A DNA stretch of 64,000 bases from Flaveria trinervia (Eukaryota > Streptophyta > Magnoliopsida > Asterales > Asteraceae), in assembly GCA_025506515.1 (NCBI GenBank), contig CM046456.1:67806134-67870133 (forward strand). The letters are read 5' to 3'. The notes below the pieces were generated by a model, which saw only the letters and a list, made by a program, of their open reading frames with translations, searched no databases and was not told where the DNA came from. The translations under genes were made by a program, and so were the position numbers. Shown here in pieces: positions 46,423-60,084 of this stretch. Position 1 is the first letter of the stretch, and the number at the start of each line of letters is the position of its first letter.

Positions 46423-46925
46423 TCAATGCTTGTATCGATCCATGGCTTCTAATGAATGAGGTTGATCCCTAAATCTTTTGGTTAGAAGCTAAACTCATCT
46501 AATAAGCCGTATGAGAATGGTCTTCAATTATGTATAATATGATAGTTTGTGTTGTCTGGCTTGCTGTTTGAGTGAATAAATAAAACAAAAACAATGGGTA
46601 TCTGAAAGAGCCCCCTATTGTTCTTGGTCATCTTGAACCAGGTGCTTTGTATTTCCCTTGGTGTGCAGCATATATATAATCTTTATTATACAAAATATGA
46701 TGCAAAGTGTTTTGCTTACGGTTTGTATAATTTTCAATGGGTTACATTTCTTTCATTTGAGTAGTATAGATAGAGTATCAATTGAACTCTAACAATGAAA
46801 ATAGATGCAAATGAAGGAACCAGCCATGCTTGGATTTTAAATGTAATCAATCCAGTTGAACTTAATCTTCCTGCTTCTATCTGAGATCTAAGTGGACAAA
46901 AATTGCTTGATATCATCACATTGTA
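46423..46925 (+). other. 3' flank of sulfate transporter gene
   Basis: No further gene. It holds the 3' UTR with a poly(A) signal at 46575-46580 and AT-rich sequence running to the assembly gap. Any open frame that crosses into the N run is artificial. Confidence 0.6.
46575..46580 (+). terminator. Poly(A) signal AATAAA
   Basis: GTGAATAAATAAAAC lies about 155 nt after the transporter stop codon, a normal distance for a plant 3' UTR. Confidence 0.5.
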
Positions 46926-47025
46926 NNNNNNNNNNNNNNNNNNNNNNNNNNNNNNNNNNNNNNNNNNNNNNNNNNNNNNNNNNNNNNNNNNNNNNNNNNN
47001 NNNNNNNNNNNNNNNNNNNNNNNNN
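46926..47025. other. Assembly gap, 100 N
   Basis: Exactly 100 N, the customary placeholder for a scaffold join of unknown length. Sequence left of it is the transporter flank; sequence right of it begins abruptly inside the chromovirus pol. Confidence 0.99.
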
Positions 47026-49822
47026 GACTTTCCAGACGTGTTTCCCGAAGACTTACCAGGAGTGCCACGTGACCGTGAGATCGAGTTCCAGATTGACCTG
47101 ATACCGGGTGCCCAACCTATTGCTAAAGCACCGTATCGGTTGGCTCCGACCGAGATAAAGGAGTTGATGGAGCAATTGCAAGAGCTGCTTGATAAGGGGT
47201 TCATTAGACTGAGTATCTCTCCTTAGGGTGCTCCGGTCTTATTTGTAAACAATAAAGACGGTAGCATGAGGAGGTGTACAGACTACCATGAGTTGAATAA
47301 GATGACAATGAATAATCGATACCCCTTATCGAGAATTGATGATCTGTTTGATCAGCTACAAGGTGCCAGTTGGTTCTCGAGGATAGATCTTCGATCTGCT
47401 TACCATCAGTTGAACGTGAAGGAGCATGATATTCCAAAACAGCTTTTCGCATGCAATATGGACACTACGAGTTTCTCGTTATGTCTTTTGGTTTGACCAA
47501 CGCGCCAGCTGCTTTTATGGACTTGATGAATCGAGTGTGTCGGTCGATGTTTGATAAATCAGTGATTGTGTTATCAATGATATCTTGATTTATTCAAAGA
47601 GTGAGGAAGAGCATGCCAATCACATTCAAGAGGTGTTGGAGACATTGAAAAGGGAGAGTTGTATGCCAAGTTCTCCAAGTGTGTGTTCTAGTTGCGTGAA
47701 GTTCAGTTTTTAGGTCATGTAGTAAATCCCGAGGGGATTATGGTGGACCCGGTAAAGGTGGAGGCGGTGATGCAATGGAAGTCACCAAAGACGCCATCCG
47801 AGATTCATAGTTTCTTGGGTTTAGCGGGCTATTATAGGAGATTTATTCAAGACTTTTCAAAGATAGCTTCTCCACTAACCAAGTTGACCTGCAAAGATGT
47901 GAAATTTGTATAGGGTCAAGATCAGGAGAAGGCGTTCAAGGAGTTAAAGGAGAGGTTGACTCAAGCTCCAGTCTTGTCGTTAACCGATGGAAGTGAAGAT
48001 TTGGTGGTTTACTCAGATGCTTCCTACTCGGGGTTGGGATGTGTATTGATGCAGAGAGGAAAGGTTATAGCCTATGCATCCCGGCAGTTGAAGGTTCATG
48101 AGGTTAATTATCCTACTCATGACTTGGAGCTAGCAGCTGTGGTCTTTGGTTTACATATTTGGAGGCACTACCTATACAGGACGAAGTGCACCATATTCAC
48201 TGACCACAAGAGCTTGAAGTACTTTTTCAAGCAGAAGGACTTGAACAAGAGAAAGAGGAGATGGTTGGAGCTCATAAAGGACTATGATTTTGAGATCCAT
48301 TACCATCCGGGCAAAGCCAACGTGGTGGCGGATGCCCTCAGCCGAAAGGAGAGGCCCAACCCAATTCGGTTAAAGGCTTATCAGTTGGTCATGACCTCTG
48401 ATGTGATAAAACAAGTTAAAAGTTTCAAGATGAGGCATTGAAAGAAGATCATATTAACTCTAAAAGAATGAGAGGTCTAGTCGTGGAGTTAGGTGAAAAC
48501 ACACTCGGTGTTAGAACCCGATTCAGATGGATGTGGATTCCTCGTTTTGGGGATCTACACAGAAAGATTATGGATGAAGCTCATAAAAATCGATACTCTA
48601 TTCATCCCAGTGCTACGAAGATGTACCAAGACATGAAGAAAGATTATTGGTTGCCGGGTATGAAGCGCGATGTAGCGGAGTATGTGAGTAAGTGCCTTAC
48701 TTGTTTACAAGTGAAGGCCGAGCACCAGAAGCCATATAGGAAGATCCAACCTTTGGATATACCGGAGTGGAAGTGGGAGCATATCACCATGGACTTTATT
48801 ATGAAGCTACCGCATACCACGCGAGGATATGATGCTATATGGGTGATAGTTGACCGTTTGACAAAGATTGCTCACTTCCTACCACCATCAGAGATATATT
48901 CATCCGACAGGTTGGCGGATTTGTTCATTAAAGAGATTGTAATCCGTCATGGTGTGCCGGTGTCTATTGTGTCTGATCATGACACTCGGTTTATATCTAA
49001 GTTTTCAAAGAAATTCCATGATGCAATGGGGACGAGGTTACATATTAGCACGGCTTATCATCCTCAGATGGATGGTTAGTCGGAGAGGACGATTCAAATG
49101 CTGGAAGATATGCTTCGGGCATCTGTCATTGATTTTGGAGAAAGTTGGGATGACCACTTACCGTTAGTGGAGTTCTCATATAACAATAGTTATTATGCCA
49201 ACATTGGTATGCCCCCTTATGAGATGCTACACGGTAGGAGATACAGAACGCCCGTGTGTTGGGGTGATGGTCTGAAAGAGTTGGGGGTATTGAGGTGATT
49301 GAGGATACGATGGAGAAGCTCGAAAAGATCAAAGCCTTTATGAAGGCAGCTAAAGATAGCAAAAGTCGTACGCCGATAACGACATAGACCGATTGAGTTC
49401 CAGGTGTGTGACAGAGTTATGTTGAAAGTCTCATCTTGAAGGGTATCATTCGGTTTAGAAAGCGTGGCAAGTTGAGCCCAAGGTACATAGGGCCTTTCCA
49501 ATCATTGCTCGAGTAAGAGAGGTGGCCTACAGAATGGAACTATCATATGAGTTAAGTGGAATTCACCCCATATTCCATGTGTCTCATTTGCCAAAGTGTT
49601 TGTCTGACGAGGATATGATTCTACCACTAGGAGATATCGAGGTGGATGAATGACTCAATTATGTAGAGCAACTCGTGGCGATCATTGATCGTAAGGAGAA
49701 GAGGTTAAGGAATAAAGTAGTTCCCCTTGTGCATGTACAGTGGAAGCATAGAAAGGAATCTGAGTCTATGTGGGAGACTAAAAAGAGATGAGGCAGCATT
49801 ACTACATTTGTTTGAGGAATAA
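47026..49822 (+). pseudogene. Chromovirus pol, copy 2 (partial)
   Basis: RT from PDVFPEDLPG onward, RNase H (VYSDASYSGLG, THDLELAAVVF, NVVADALSR), integrase (zinc-binding end, DFIMKLP, SDHDTRF, SERTIQ) and chromodomain-like tail. It is the same broken sequence as 14460-17256, with gag and protease missing beyond the gap. The RT catalytic motif again reads IND with a one-base loss, so the defect predates the duplication or the sequence is the same molecule counted twice. Confidence 0.9.
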
Positions 49823-49859
49823 CAAGTTTTGCGGACGAAACCTATATAAAGGGGGGACT

Positions 49860-51996
49860 TGTACACCAGGCTATTTTACAAGGCAAGAAGAAAGAATAAA
49901 AGTGAAGGAAAAGAAGTAAATGCAATAAAACCCAAGTTAAAGGGCTAAAAGTGTCAAAAGGACAAAAAAACTTTGAAAGTTGGTGAATAAAGGTGGTATG
50001 GCCACCCATTTGTCCCACACTTCCCTTTTGTCATCGGGTTTTTTTAGAGAGAGAGTGAAGAAAAAGCAGAAACTCTCAGGTGTTTGAAGAACAAGAAGAA
50101 GAGATCGAATTCAAGGTAAAAATTCCTGGTTTTAAGATGTTTTTAACTAGCTTTAGCATCGGTTGTATGCTTTTGTGTGTTTGTGTGTTCGGTTGTGTGT
50201 GTTTGGTGGGTTTCTAAGTGGTAGAACTCAATTTGCAAACGGATTTTGAAGAAGTCATAACCAAGAGCTGCTAAGGTGGGTTCTAGAACCCCTTTTTAAT
50301 TGTTTTAGTGATTTATGGCTGGAAATACATGTGTGAAAGTTTTATAAAATGGGTTTTTCACCCGTATGTAAATGTGTTTGTGTTTACGGGGGGTGTGATT
50401 TTGGGTGTATTTATGATTTTTATGATGTTATGAATGTGTTTCTATGGCTTAGAATGTATGAATTAAGCTTAAAATATGATAGTGGATGATTAGGACTGAA
50501 ATAGTATAATTATAGTATAGGTTGGTTGCACATGCGCCTGAAAATGACTCATGCGCCTGAAAATGACTCATGCGCCTAATGGTCAGAAACTGCCTAAGTT
50601 ACTCATGCGCCCACAGTTCATGCGCCCAAATAGTAGCCATGCGCCTAGAAAGGCTACATTTGGCTAAGTGCCCAGACCCAGACCCCCATGCGCCCAATAG
50701 TGCCCATGCGCGCTAGAGTATTGCCCAGAATGACTAAGTGTTGGCCATGCGCCCAAATAGTGCACATGCGCCCAGAAGTTCCCCATGCGCCTAAGTGTTC
50801 CCCAGGAGCCTGGAAAGCCATGTGCTTGAATAGTGCCTATGCGCCTAAGACTTAGATTATTTTTCTGATATTTGGGGAAAAAGTGAAATGTAGGCTTTGA
50901 CTTGGGATGATCCCAAGGGAGAAGTAAGTTGACTTTTGATGATGTATGGGCTATGTTATGGCATGTATGATGATTGTTATGTCATGTATGATGATTGTTA
51001 TGTCATGTATGATGATGCATTGTATAGTGATGATTTGTATGATTATGTTTATGTTCCTGTTATGTATCTTTATTTTCCATGCTTTACATGTTATGTTGTG
51101 AAAGAAATGATAAAGTATTATATAACGTAAAGTGCAAGATAATGAAAAGAGGAACATAATGATAGAATGCAGGCATTAATGAAAGTAAAAGTAAAGAAAG
51201 ACTTGCAAGCAAAATGGACGGAGGTGCACGACTCTAAAATGTCGTAAGCTCAACTGTGTGTGGTTTAGCTAACCCAAGAATACACACAGTGGTCTAGTCT
51301 TTGTGCTTGACCAAGTTGTATAGTATAGGATTATAGTGGATACTCATCCAGGTGCTGTGCCAGGCTATGTGCATTATAGAAGTCATTTATGATCTTTGGC
51401 CCAGTACCCGCATTGTGTATACGTTTGGGTGTAGTATACAGTTGGGATCTTTGTCGCTTGCCCCGGTGCTGGTGCCAGGCTATGTGTGTTATAGAATCTT
51501 TATGATCTTCGGCCAAGTACCCCTTTGTGCATACGTTTGGGGTATCTGAAGGCATTGATCCAAAATAATAAAGAAAGGAAGTGATGTACGGTAAAGGAAG
51601 ATAATAATGATATTATTGATGTGTACATATGATTGTGGGTCCTTTATGAAAGTATAGATGGTATAGAAAGAAAGTACAGGTATATTTTATTTACCTAGAA
51701 CTCATTCAGCAACGCTGACGTTATGTGTTTCCAATTGCATTTAATTGTTGCTGAGGATGGCATGGGCGCTACTTGGTTTATCTTGGATGGCTTCTTTTGT
51801 ATACGTTTTTTGCTTGTAATACGACAAACAATGTCTTGTATTGAATGTTTTATTATTTGTTAAAGTGATGATTATATAAAGTGAAATGGTTGTGTATTTT
51901 AATGTTTCCGCTGCAATGTTTTAACTAATATTAATGTAAATATATGTTATATCGATGATGTGACCAGATGTGAGCATCTCGGGAACGGGTCTTACA
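49860..51996 (+). repeat. 3' LTR of chromovirus copy 2
   Basis: Begins TGTACACC, ends GTCTTACA. It contains the ATGCGCC cluster (about 50530-50857). It is nearly identical to 17294-19449 for its first 1.4 kb, then differs by many one-base losses and gains. Confidence 0.9.
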
Positions 51997-52058
51997 ATTC
52001 CTTTTCAAGAAGTATAATCAATGCAAATTGCCACCCAAGTTACCGGCCGAGTGGCTCT
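51997..52058 (-). pseudogene. Athila RT sliver, copy 2
   Basis: The same short Athila RT segment as 19450-19506 (target duplication ATTCC then CIDYKK-encoding bases on the minus strand), with small indels. Its presence at both sites shows that the whole nested junction, not just the elements, is repeated. Confidence 0.75.
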
Positions 52059-52939
52059 TGTTGGACCAAAAGAACCAATGAGCCAAGATCAGAAAACCTC
52101 TAAGTCCCACATGGTATCACAACAACTGCTGAAAGCCTCATCATAGTTTGACAAAGTGCTGAAGATTTCAACAGCCGGAGATCAAGTACTGAAGACCTCA
52201 ACAGCTGAAGAACTAAAGTACTGAAGTACAATAGCTGAAGAACACAAGTGCTGAAGCTGAAAGACCAAAGTACTGAAGTACAACACTGAAGAGTTTACAA
52301 GTACTGAAGATCAACAACTGATGTACAAAGTCTGAAGACAAAGACTGAAGACATCAGCTGATGGTATCTACTGAAGTCATCAGCTGATGAAACACCTGAA
52401 GGTCAAAGTCTGAAGATCAAGTACTGAAGCCTCAGTAGTTTGTCACAACTGCTGAAGAGTACTTCTTCAGTAGTTGTGATATCAGTAGTTTTATTATTTA
52501 TGTTTCAGTAGTTTTGTAAAACGACTGAAGAGCTTGTTCTTCAGTCGTTGTAGTTTCAGTAGTTTTATATTTTGTACTTAACACTCTGATATGTTCTCAG
52601 TAGTTGTGAACATTTCAGTATTTGTTAAGAGTTAGTTATTTTTGTATTTGATCTGCCAGTTGTCACTTTCCGTGATAACAGCAGTGATTGTTGCACTCTA
52701 TATAAGGAGTGACAACCTATTGTAACATAATGAATGAATGGAATGAATAATGATTTGATTGGAAATATTCTACATCTATAAACATTCCTTGAAATCAGAA
52801 ACATATATTCTCTCCCTATAACCGTATGCGCTCTTAATGAATACAAGTGTCGATTGCTTGCTACAATTTGTCTAATTCTTGTTCATATTCCGCTGCTTTG
52901 AATCCTAATACATCAAACGTGTGATCGCTGATCCTGTCA
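52059..52939 (+). repeat. 5' LTR of copia copy 2
   Basis: TGTTGGACC to CCTGTCA, with the same CTGAAG and CAGTAGTT words; TATA box at 52699-52705. TGGTATCAGAGC follows two bases after the end. Confidence 0.88.
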
Positions 52940-53172
52940 AATGGTATCAGAGCAGGTTAATCATTGATCGATCTAATAATTGATCATTGAAACTGCTATC
53001 AAGATCTAAGTTTGATTGAATTAGCTTTTGTCATTGCAAGAAACGGTTATAGAGATTGAATTGTCTGTATTTCTGATCATTCATCCTGAGATCTTCTCTT
53101 GGTTTTCATTGAGTTTGTTGTGGTCTGTTTAAAACTTTTAAAAGCTTGAACTAAATTGTTTTTGAACTGAAA

Positions 53173-56100
53173 ATGACTACTCCCTCCAATGATCCTCACA
53201 ATACTGGTTCCTCAACCAAGCCACCGATGCTGGTTAGGAATGAGTACAAACATATGGCAAAGACGTATGCTCCATCACCTGTCTGTTAACAGCGCAGGGT
53301 GTTGGACATGAGTGGTACATGGTCCACACAAGCCTATGGTGAATAACCCGGAAACCAATCAAATGGTTCCGAAAAGGAGGGAGCAATACTCAGATGAGGA
53401 TAAGAAGTTGCTTGAAATTGATGCAAAGCCCATGGAATCCTGGCCATGGCACTGCCAAATGAAATATATTCTGGGCTAATGCATCATGAAACTGCCCATG
53501 ACCTCTGGAATGCCTTGAAAGAACAATTTTTGAGGAACAGATGAGGTCTTGGCAAATAATAGAGAAATTCTTGCCCAACAATATGAGACATTCTCTCATA
53601 GAAAGGGTGAGACACTGACTCAACAATATGAGCGGTTCTCTTGTTTGATCTCTGAACTAAAAATGGTCAAACTTGAGTACACAAATATTCAGATGAATAA
53701 CAGATTTCTCAGATCACTGCCTGAGAGATGGGACACATATACTATTGTCCTACGCTCTAGTGCAAGTTTAGACAAACTATCTCTCACCCAACTCCATGGG
53801 AAACTGCTCACTTTTGAGAGAGAGATAGAATAGAAGAGAAAGTTGTCTTCATCTGGAAAGCTCACTGAAGACTTTGTACCAGGCAACACTGCCTTGGTGG
53901 GTCATGAGTCAGAATATGCTTCATCTGAATGCCAGTATGATGAGCATATTAATTTCTCTTCAAGCAATTCTGATTCTGCATTTGTGAGTGTTGATGGTCA
54001 TTTACTGGGTGTAATAATGACAATCTATGCTTCATTATGGATGATCTCAAGGGGATTGCCGATGATGACTTAGAAGAGATGGATATTTTGAGCCAAATGG
54101 CCTTGATAAATATCAGATCTCAGAAGTTCTATAAAAGAACTGGAAGAAAATTCCCAGGACTCTCTGGCAAAACCAAAGTTGGTTTTGACAAGAGCAAATT
54201 GAGGTGTCACAAATGCCAAAGGCTTGGACACTTTGCAAGAGAGTGTAGATCAACTGGATCTAACTCCACTGCACCCTTTGTGACTTTTCCTGGCAATAGT
54301 CAACAACACAGAGGGCAACATCCTGCCACCTCTAGTCATCATCCTCAACAACAATCTCTAGCATATTTTGTTCCTCAGGGTCAAATGCCATATCCTTACC
54401 CTTGTTATTACATGCCACAGTCAAATCAAGTTCAAGTTCCTATGGCACCACAACCTCATGCACTACCTGAACCTCAGCCCCCAATCTCATCAACAAACTC
54501 AACCTCAACAACACAGCTTCTTCACCCCAGGAGTTGTTGACTGGAGCAGTTTACCAGATGACATGTCTGGTCATGATCAACTGTTCTCAGGTGCTGGTCA
54601 ACATGGTGGTGACAGTCCTTTTGGGAATCTAGCTCTTATGGCTTTTTGAGTCTGCTGATACTTCATGTTCTAATCCTCTACATCTCAGGTATCACAGGTA
54701 TCCTCTGAGGCAAAAGCCAAATTATGTTCTGAACCATGCATAGCAGCATTTGCCTCCATTAAAGAAGCAAATGTAGCTCTAATTAATAAGAACATTGAGC
54801 TAGAACAAACAATTTCCAAAAATAAAGCTGAGTTTGAGTCTGTGCTTAAGATAAAGATGATGAGATTTATAAACTGAATTGCCAAATAATTGATGATAAG
54901 GCTAGAGAAGAAGTACTTCTAGAGAAGTACAAAGATCTCAAAGAAACCCTTGCAGTTACCCAGGTGAGTGTGATAGATGGGTACAATCATGCAAAGGTTT
55001 TGAAATGCTTCTTAGTAAGCAATCTGCTTCAAATGTGAAGTTTGGAATTGGTTACAATCACACTGCTCCACCTACAGATTTTACCCCCAAGAGCAGAGGT
55101 AGAATCTGATGGTGAGAGTGATAACCAATCCATCACATCATGTGATCTACCTTCTGATACAGCACAATCAGAAGTAGCAGTCAGCATCAAGCCCTCTTTG
55201 AACCTATCAGCTGATGTTGATGGTTCAAATGCTGACATTCACATGATTAATGATTTGATCAACTCAGGAGTTAATTCTGAAGGTCCTAAAAGGCTAGAGA
55301 GCAGGATTCAACACCTGAAGTTCAAACTTCAACTGCTGTCAGTACTGAAGAGAAGAAAACTGGCAGTAGAAAGAGTTTGAAGACTACTAAAGAGGCTGTC
55401 AAGAAGCAAACAATGCTTCCAAAGCATTGAAGAACAAGTCTTCTGTTGCTTCACCCTCTTTAGTTGATGATCAACCTAAGATGAAGAAGAAACCATGTGA
55501 AGTATGTGTTTGTTCAATCATCTTACAGATGATTGTTGGTACAAAAGAGGTTCCAAACTCAAACTAAAAGAAGAAATTAATGAGAAAATGGTAAAAATGA
55601 AAACTGAGTTTGAGACCACATTTGTATCAGCAACATCAAATCCTGTAACCCTTAGTCCTCAAAGAAATCCAAAAAGGAAGGGGTTAAACAGGTGACAGCT
55701 GAGGTGCTCAGAAGAAGAAGGTGCAACATAGGAACTTATCAAACTCCACTAGCAATGTGTCTGATGAGCTGAAAGCTTTATCACAAAATCAGACACAGCT
55801 GGTTATGATGGTTCAACATCTGTTGGGTAGAGTTAACCAACTAGATGCTCCTATGTTGAAACCACAGAAAAGGAGGTCCAAGCCAAAGGACTCCTCTTCT
55901 ACACCATCTTCTTCCTCTCAGGCTGTTGTTTCAAATAAACCTGTTAGTTTACCATCTATTGATGAGACCAGGCCCAAAACCAAAAGGTTTGGGTCTCTAA
56001 AACTAACTAATTGTTTATTATTGCAGGGTTCTTCAACATGCCAAAGTAGCATCTGGTATGTAGACAGTGGGGGATCTATGCACATGACTGGGAACAGCTC

Positions 56101-59100
56101 TCTTCTTCATGACTACTCTCAAGGAAAGAGGGATTTGTCTCTTTTGGCAATGATGCTAGGGGTTACATCATCGTAAGGGCTTTGTCTCCAATGGAGAAAT
56201 CAAATTTGATGATGTTAATCATGTGGAAAATCTCAAGTACAATCTCTTGAGTGTCAGTCAAATGTGTGATAAAGGCCATGTTGCCCTTTTCACCAGTCAA
56301 AACTGTAGGATTCTGTCATCCAAAGTTTTACACTTGATTGACAAGGTGTTGGATGATCACACTCTCCTGACAGCCAACAGGACAGGAAGAGTGTATGCCT
56401 TAGATCTTTCTAAGAAGATAGATCTCAAAGGCAATCCTTGCCTATTTTCCAAAGCCTCTTCTCAAGAATCTAAACTGTGGCACAGGAGGCTGGTCATGTT
56501 AATCTCAAAACATGAATCAGCTTACCCACAATAGTTTAGTCAGAGGCTTACCAATAAAGGAGTTCCACTGTGATGAAACCTGCACTGCATGTTTAAAAGG
56601 AAAACAGCACAAAGTCTCATTCCCTCCTATTGAAGTGCCTAAGTCCACTGCCTGCTTGCAATTACTGCATATGGATCTATTTGGTCCTGTGAGAGTAATG
56701 AGCATGGCAAAGAAGAAATACTGTCTGGTAATTGTGGATGATTACTCCAGATTTGTATGGACTTTCTTTCTACATTCAAAGGATGAGGCTGCTCAGAAGA
56801 TTATTCACTTTGTGCTGTATATTGAGAACAGTATTCCCTTCCAGTCAAGTGTATTAGGAGTGACAATGGAACTGAGTCAGAAATCATACACTTGATGACT
56901 TCTATCTTTCAAAGGGAATCAAAAGGCAGTTCAGCATTCCAAGGACTCCAGAACAAAATGGTAGTGGAGAGAAAGAACAGGACCCTCATTGAAGCTGCAA
57001 GGTCCATGCTGGCTGACTCAGGTTTGCCACTGACCTTTTGGGCTGAAGCTGTCAACACAGCTTGCTATGTGCAAAATAGAGTTTTAGTAAATCAGAGGTT
57101 GATGAAGACTCCATATGAAGTCCTCCATCATTTGGCTCCTCTGATTTCATTTTTCAAAGCATTTGGGTGTCCCTGTTTTATTCTCAACACAAAGGATCAA
57201 CTCCATAAATTTGATCCTAAGGTGGATGCAGGGTACTTTGTTGGTTATTCATCTACTTGCAAAGCATACAGAGTCTTCAACTGCAGAACAAAGATGGTTG
57301 AAGAAACTCTACATGTTAAGTTCAATGAATCTCCAAAGGACAAGATTCCACAAAGCCCTGTGGAGTTATTTGATTTGGACATACTGCAATATGTTCCTTA
57401 TCAAACTCCTGCTGTTGCTCCTGTCAACAGTCACCACCTGGTGGTACTGCTGATGATGATGATGATTGCAGTACTCACCTCTTCAGGTTTAGTGATCAGC
57501 TGCCTGACTCAGCTAGACCTGATGTTCCTGTAGCTCCAGTAGCACCATCCACAACAAATGCTGATGAGATCTCTTCGAATTCAACTTCCTTTGAATTACC
57601 ATCCACTGATTGGTTTCAAGGAAATGATTCACCATCACCATCTGTTGCTGCTGAGCCTGCTACAAACACTTGCACAGATCTCATTGTGTATCAAGATCTG
57701 AAGAATCACCCTATGTCTCAAATCATTGGTGATATCACTGCTGGAGTATCAACAAGAAGTCAATTGTCAAATTTCTGCTTCTATGCTCTCTTCATCAGTC
57801 AGCAAGAGCCAAAGAATTATCACATTGCTTTAAAGGACAATGGATGGGTTGATGCCATGCAGCTTGAGCTTCTTCAGTTCAAGAAACAGCAAGTGTGGGA
57901 ACTGGTTCCTCTACCTCCAGGTAAGTGTGCAATAGGCACTAAATGGGTGTTTAGGAACAAAACTGATGAAAATGGGCTTATTGTTAAGAACAAGGCCAGA
58001 CTGGTTGTTCAGGGGTTTGCACAAGAAGAAGGTATTGATTATGATGAAACCTTTGCCCCTGTAGCCAGACTGGAAGCAATTCGATTGTTTTTAGCTTATG
58101 CTGCTTATCAAAACCTTAAAGTTTTTCAAATGGATGTCAAAAGTGCATTTTTGTATGGAAAAATTAAAGAAGAGGTTTATGTATGTCAACCTCCAGGCTT
58201 TGAGGACAATAAACATCCTAATTGGGTGTATAAGCTTGATAAGGCTCTTTATGGGTTAAAACAAGCTCCTAGAGCCTGGTATGAGACATTATCAAACTTT
58301 CTTCTGGAAAACAATTTCACTAGAGGCTCCATAGATAAGACTTTATTCATTAAGAAAGCTGGGCAGCATAATCTACTTGTTCAAATTTATGTAGATGATA
58401 TCATTTTTGCATCCTCTGATCCAAAGTTGTGTGATGCCTTTACAAAGTTGATGCAACAGAAGTTTGAAATGAGTGCCATGGGAGAATTACAGTTCTTTCT
58501 GGGGTTGCAAATCAAACAAAAGGCTGATGGAATTTTTATTCATCAGTCCAAATATACAAAAGATCTTTTGCAAAAGTTTGATTTACAAAACTGTAAGCCT
58601 GTTCTACCCCCATGTGCAGCACCACACAACTGGATACAGATCAGAAAGGTAAAGTGGTTGATGAAACACTTTACAGATGTATGATTGGGTCCTTGATGTA
58701 TTTAACAGCTTCTAGACCAGATATTATGTTTGCTACATGTGTTTGTGCTAGATTTCAGGCTGCACCTAAAGAGTCTCATTTGATTGCAGTCAAGAGGATC
58801 TTTAGATATCTGCAAGGCACTCCATCTCTAGGTTTATGGTATTCTACTGGACATTCTGGTAAATTAGTTGCTTTTTCTGACAGTGACTATGCAGGGTGTA
58901 AGTTGACCAGGAAATCAACTTCTGGTGGATGTCAATTCCTAGGCAACTGCTTGATTTCTTGGCAGAGCAAGAAACAGACCTCAGTTGCTACATCAACTGC
59001 TGAAGCAGAGTACATTGCTGCTGCAAGTTGTACATCTCAGGTACTCTGGCTTCAAAACCAACTTCTGGATTATGGCATTACAGAGACTAAGACTCCATTG

Positions 59101-59330
59101 TTAATGGATAGTGCTTCAGCTCTTTGCATTGTCAAAAATCCAGTCCAGCACTCTAGGACCAAACATATAGAGATCAGACATCATTTTATAAGGGATTGTT
59201 TTGAAAAGGTCTGATTGATCCTAAGTTTGTGCCTAGTGCTGATGAGCTTGCAGACATTTTTACTAAGCCTTTGGATAGTTCAACTTTCCAAAACCTGGTG
59301 TTAAGGCTTGGTATGCTGCAGCTAGAATAA
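53173..59330 (+). pseudogene. SIRE-like gag-pol polyprotein, copy 2 (frameshifted)
   Basis: The same protein as at 20617-26766. Gag starts at 53173; the zinc knuckle is at about 54207-54250 and protease WYVDSGGS at about 56055, intact here where copy 1 lacks a base. GAG-pre-integrase and integrase (LHMDLFGP, NGVVERKNRT region partly damaged: one base set missing before VVERKNRT near 56960) are followed by an RT that reads continuously from about 57686 to 58600 with GTKWVFRNK, FQMDVKSAFLYG and YVDDIIFAS. RNase H has AFSDSDYAG and TSTAEAEYIAAA. It ends at TAA 59328-59330. Indels differ in position from copy 1. Confidence 0.88.
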
Positions 59331-60000
59331 ATGACAACTACTGATGATCTAAGTAGTACTGACTTAGTATAAGTACTGATGATCATTAGTACCTATGTCA
59401 CATATAAGTACTGATGAGCTCTCTTACCCTCAGTAGTTTTTATAACTACTGAAGGCTAAATGTCTCATAAGTACTGAAGTACTTCATCTGTTCTAAACTA
59501 CTGATGCAGTTACAACTGCTACAATGCAGTAAAAACAGATAAGTACTGATGTCCTATGAAACAACTGAAATCAGCCAAAAAGACTGATGAATGTTGAGGA
59601 CAGTATGAAACAGCTGAAAAGCTAAGAATTGACGAAAACAGCTGAAGAGAACTTTCTCTTCAGTCGTTTGTACAACTGCTGTTTCATTCTAAACAACTGA
59701 AGCAAAACCACGTCTTCAGTAGTTTTTAACTACTGATGACTAATACCAAGTCTTCAGTTGTTTACAACAGCTGATGACAAAACCACTGTCTTCAGTAGTT
59801 TCATAACTACTGATGACAAACACCAAGTCCTCAGTTGTTTCAATCATCTGAAGTCAAAACCACGGTCTTCAGTAGTTTTCTAACTACTGATGCCTAACAC
59901 CACGACTTCAGCTGTTTCAACGTCTGAAAGGATAATACCATGTCAACGGTCGTTTAACTACTGATGACTAACACCACATCCTTCAGTCGTTTCTTACCCG
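59331..60000 (+). repeat. Palindromic-arm repeat array, copy 2
   Basis: Counterpart of 26767-27445: TACTGATGA/CAGTAGTT words, then an array of about 39-bp units from about 59712 up to the TATA box at 60006. The same unit order is kept (CAGTAGTT, CAGTTGTT, CAGTAGTT, CAGTTGTT, CAGTAGTT, CAGCTGTT, CGGTCGTT, CAGTCGTT). Confidence 0.85.
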
Positions 60001-60005
60001 TACCC

Positions 60006-60013
60006 TATAAATA
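60006..60013 (+). promoter_or_regulatory. Putative internal TATA box, copy 2
   Basis: TATAAATA in CCCTATAAATACCCC, 79 bp before the accessory ORF start at 60085 and just after the repeat array; a strong match to the plant TATA consensus. Confidence 0.6.
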
Positions 60014-60084
60014 CCCCTAACCTAAGCTCTCAATGCTTCATCTTCTTCAAACCTAACGTTCCTCTCCAAAATTTTCCTTTCTCC

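Larger units (their letters stand above)
47026..51996 (+). mobile_element. Chromovirus copy 2, 5'-truncated by the gap
   Basis: Repeats 14460-19449 in order. It starts at GACTTTCCAGACG within RT and runs through RNase H, integrase, chromodomain-like tail, polypurine tract (about 49848-49856) and 3' LTR (49860-51996). Through about 50828 the offset is a constant 32566 and I see no difference from copy 1, including shared stops at about 47224, 47910 and 49077 and the altered RT motif. From about 51300 single-base indels become frequent. Confidence 0.92.

Noticed and set aside
46734..47226. Open frames spanning the N run on both strands
   Set aside because: They only stay open because N is untranslatable; they fuse transporter flank to chromovirus RT and are artefacts of the gap.
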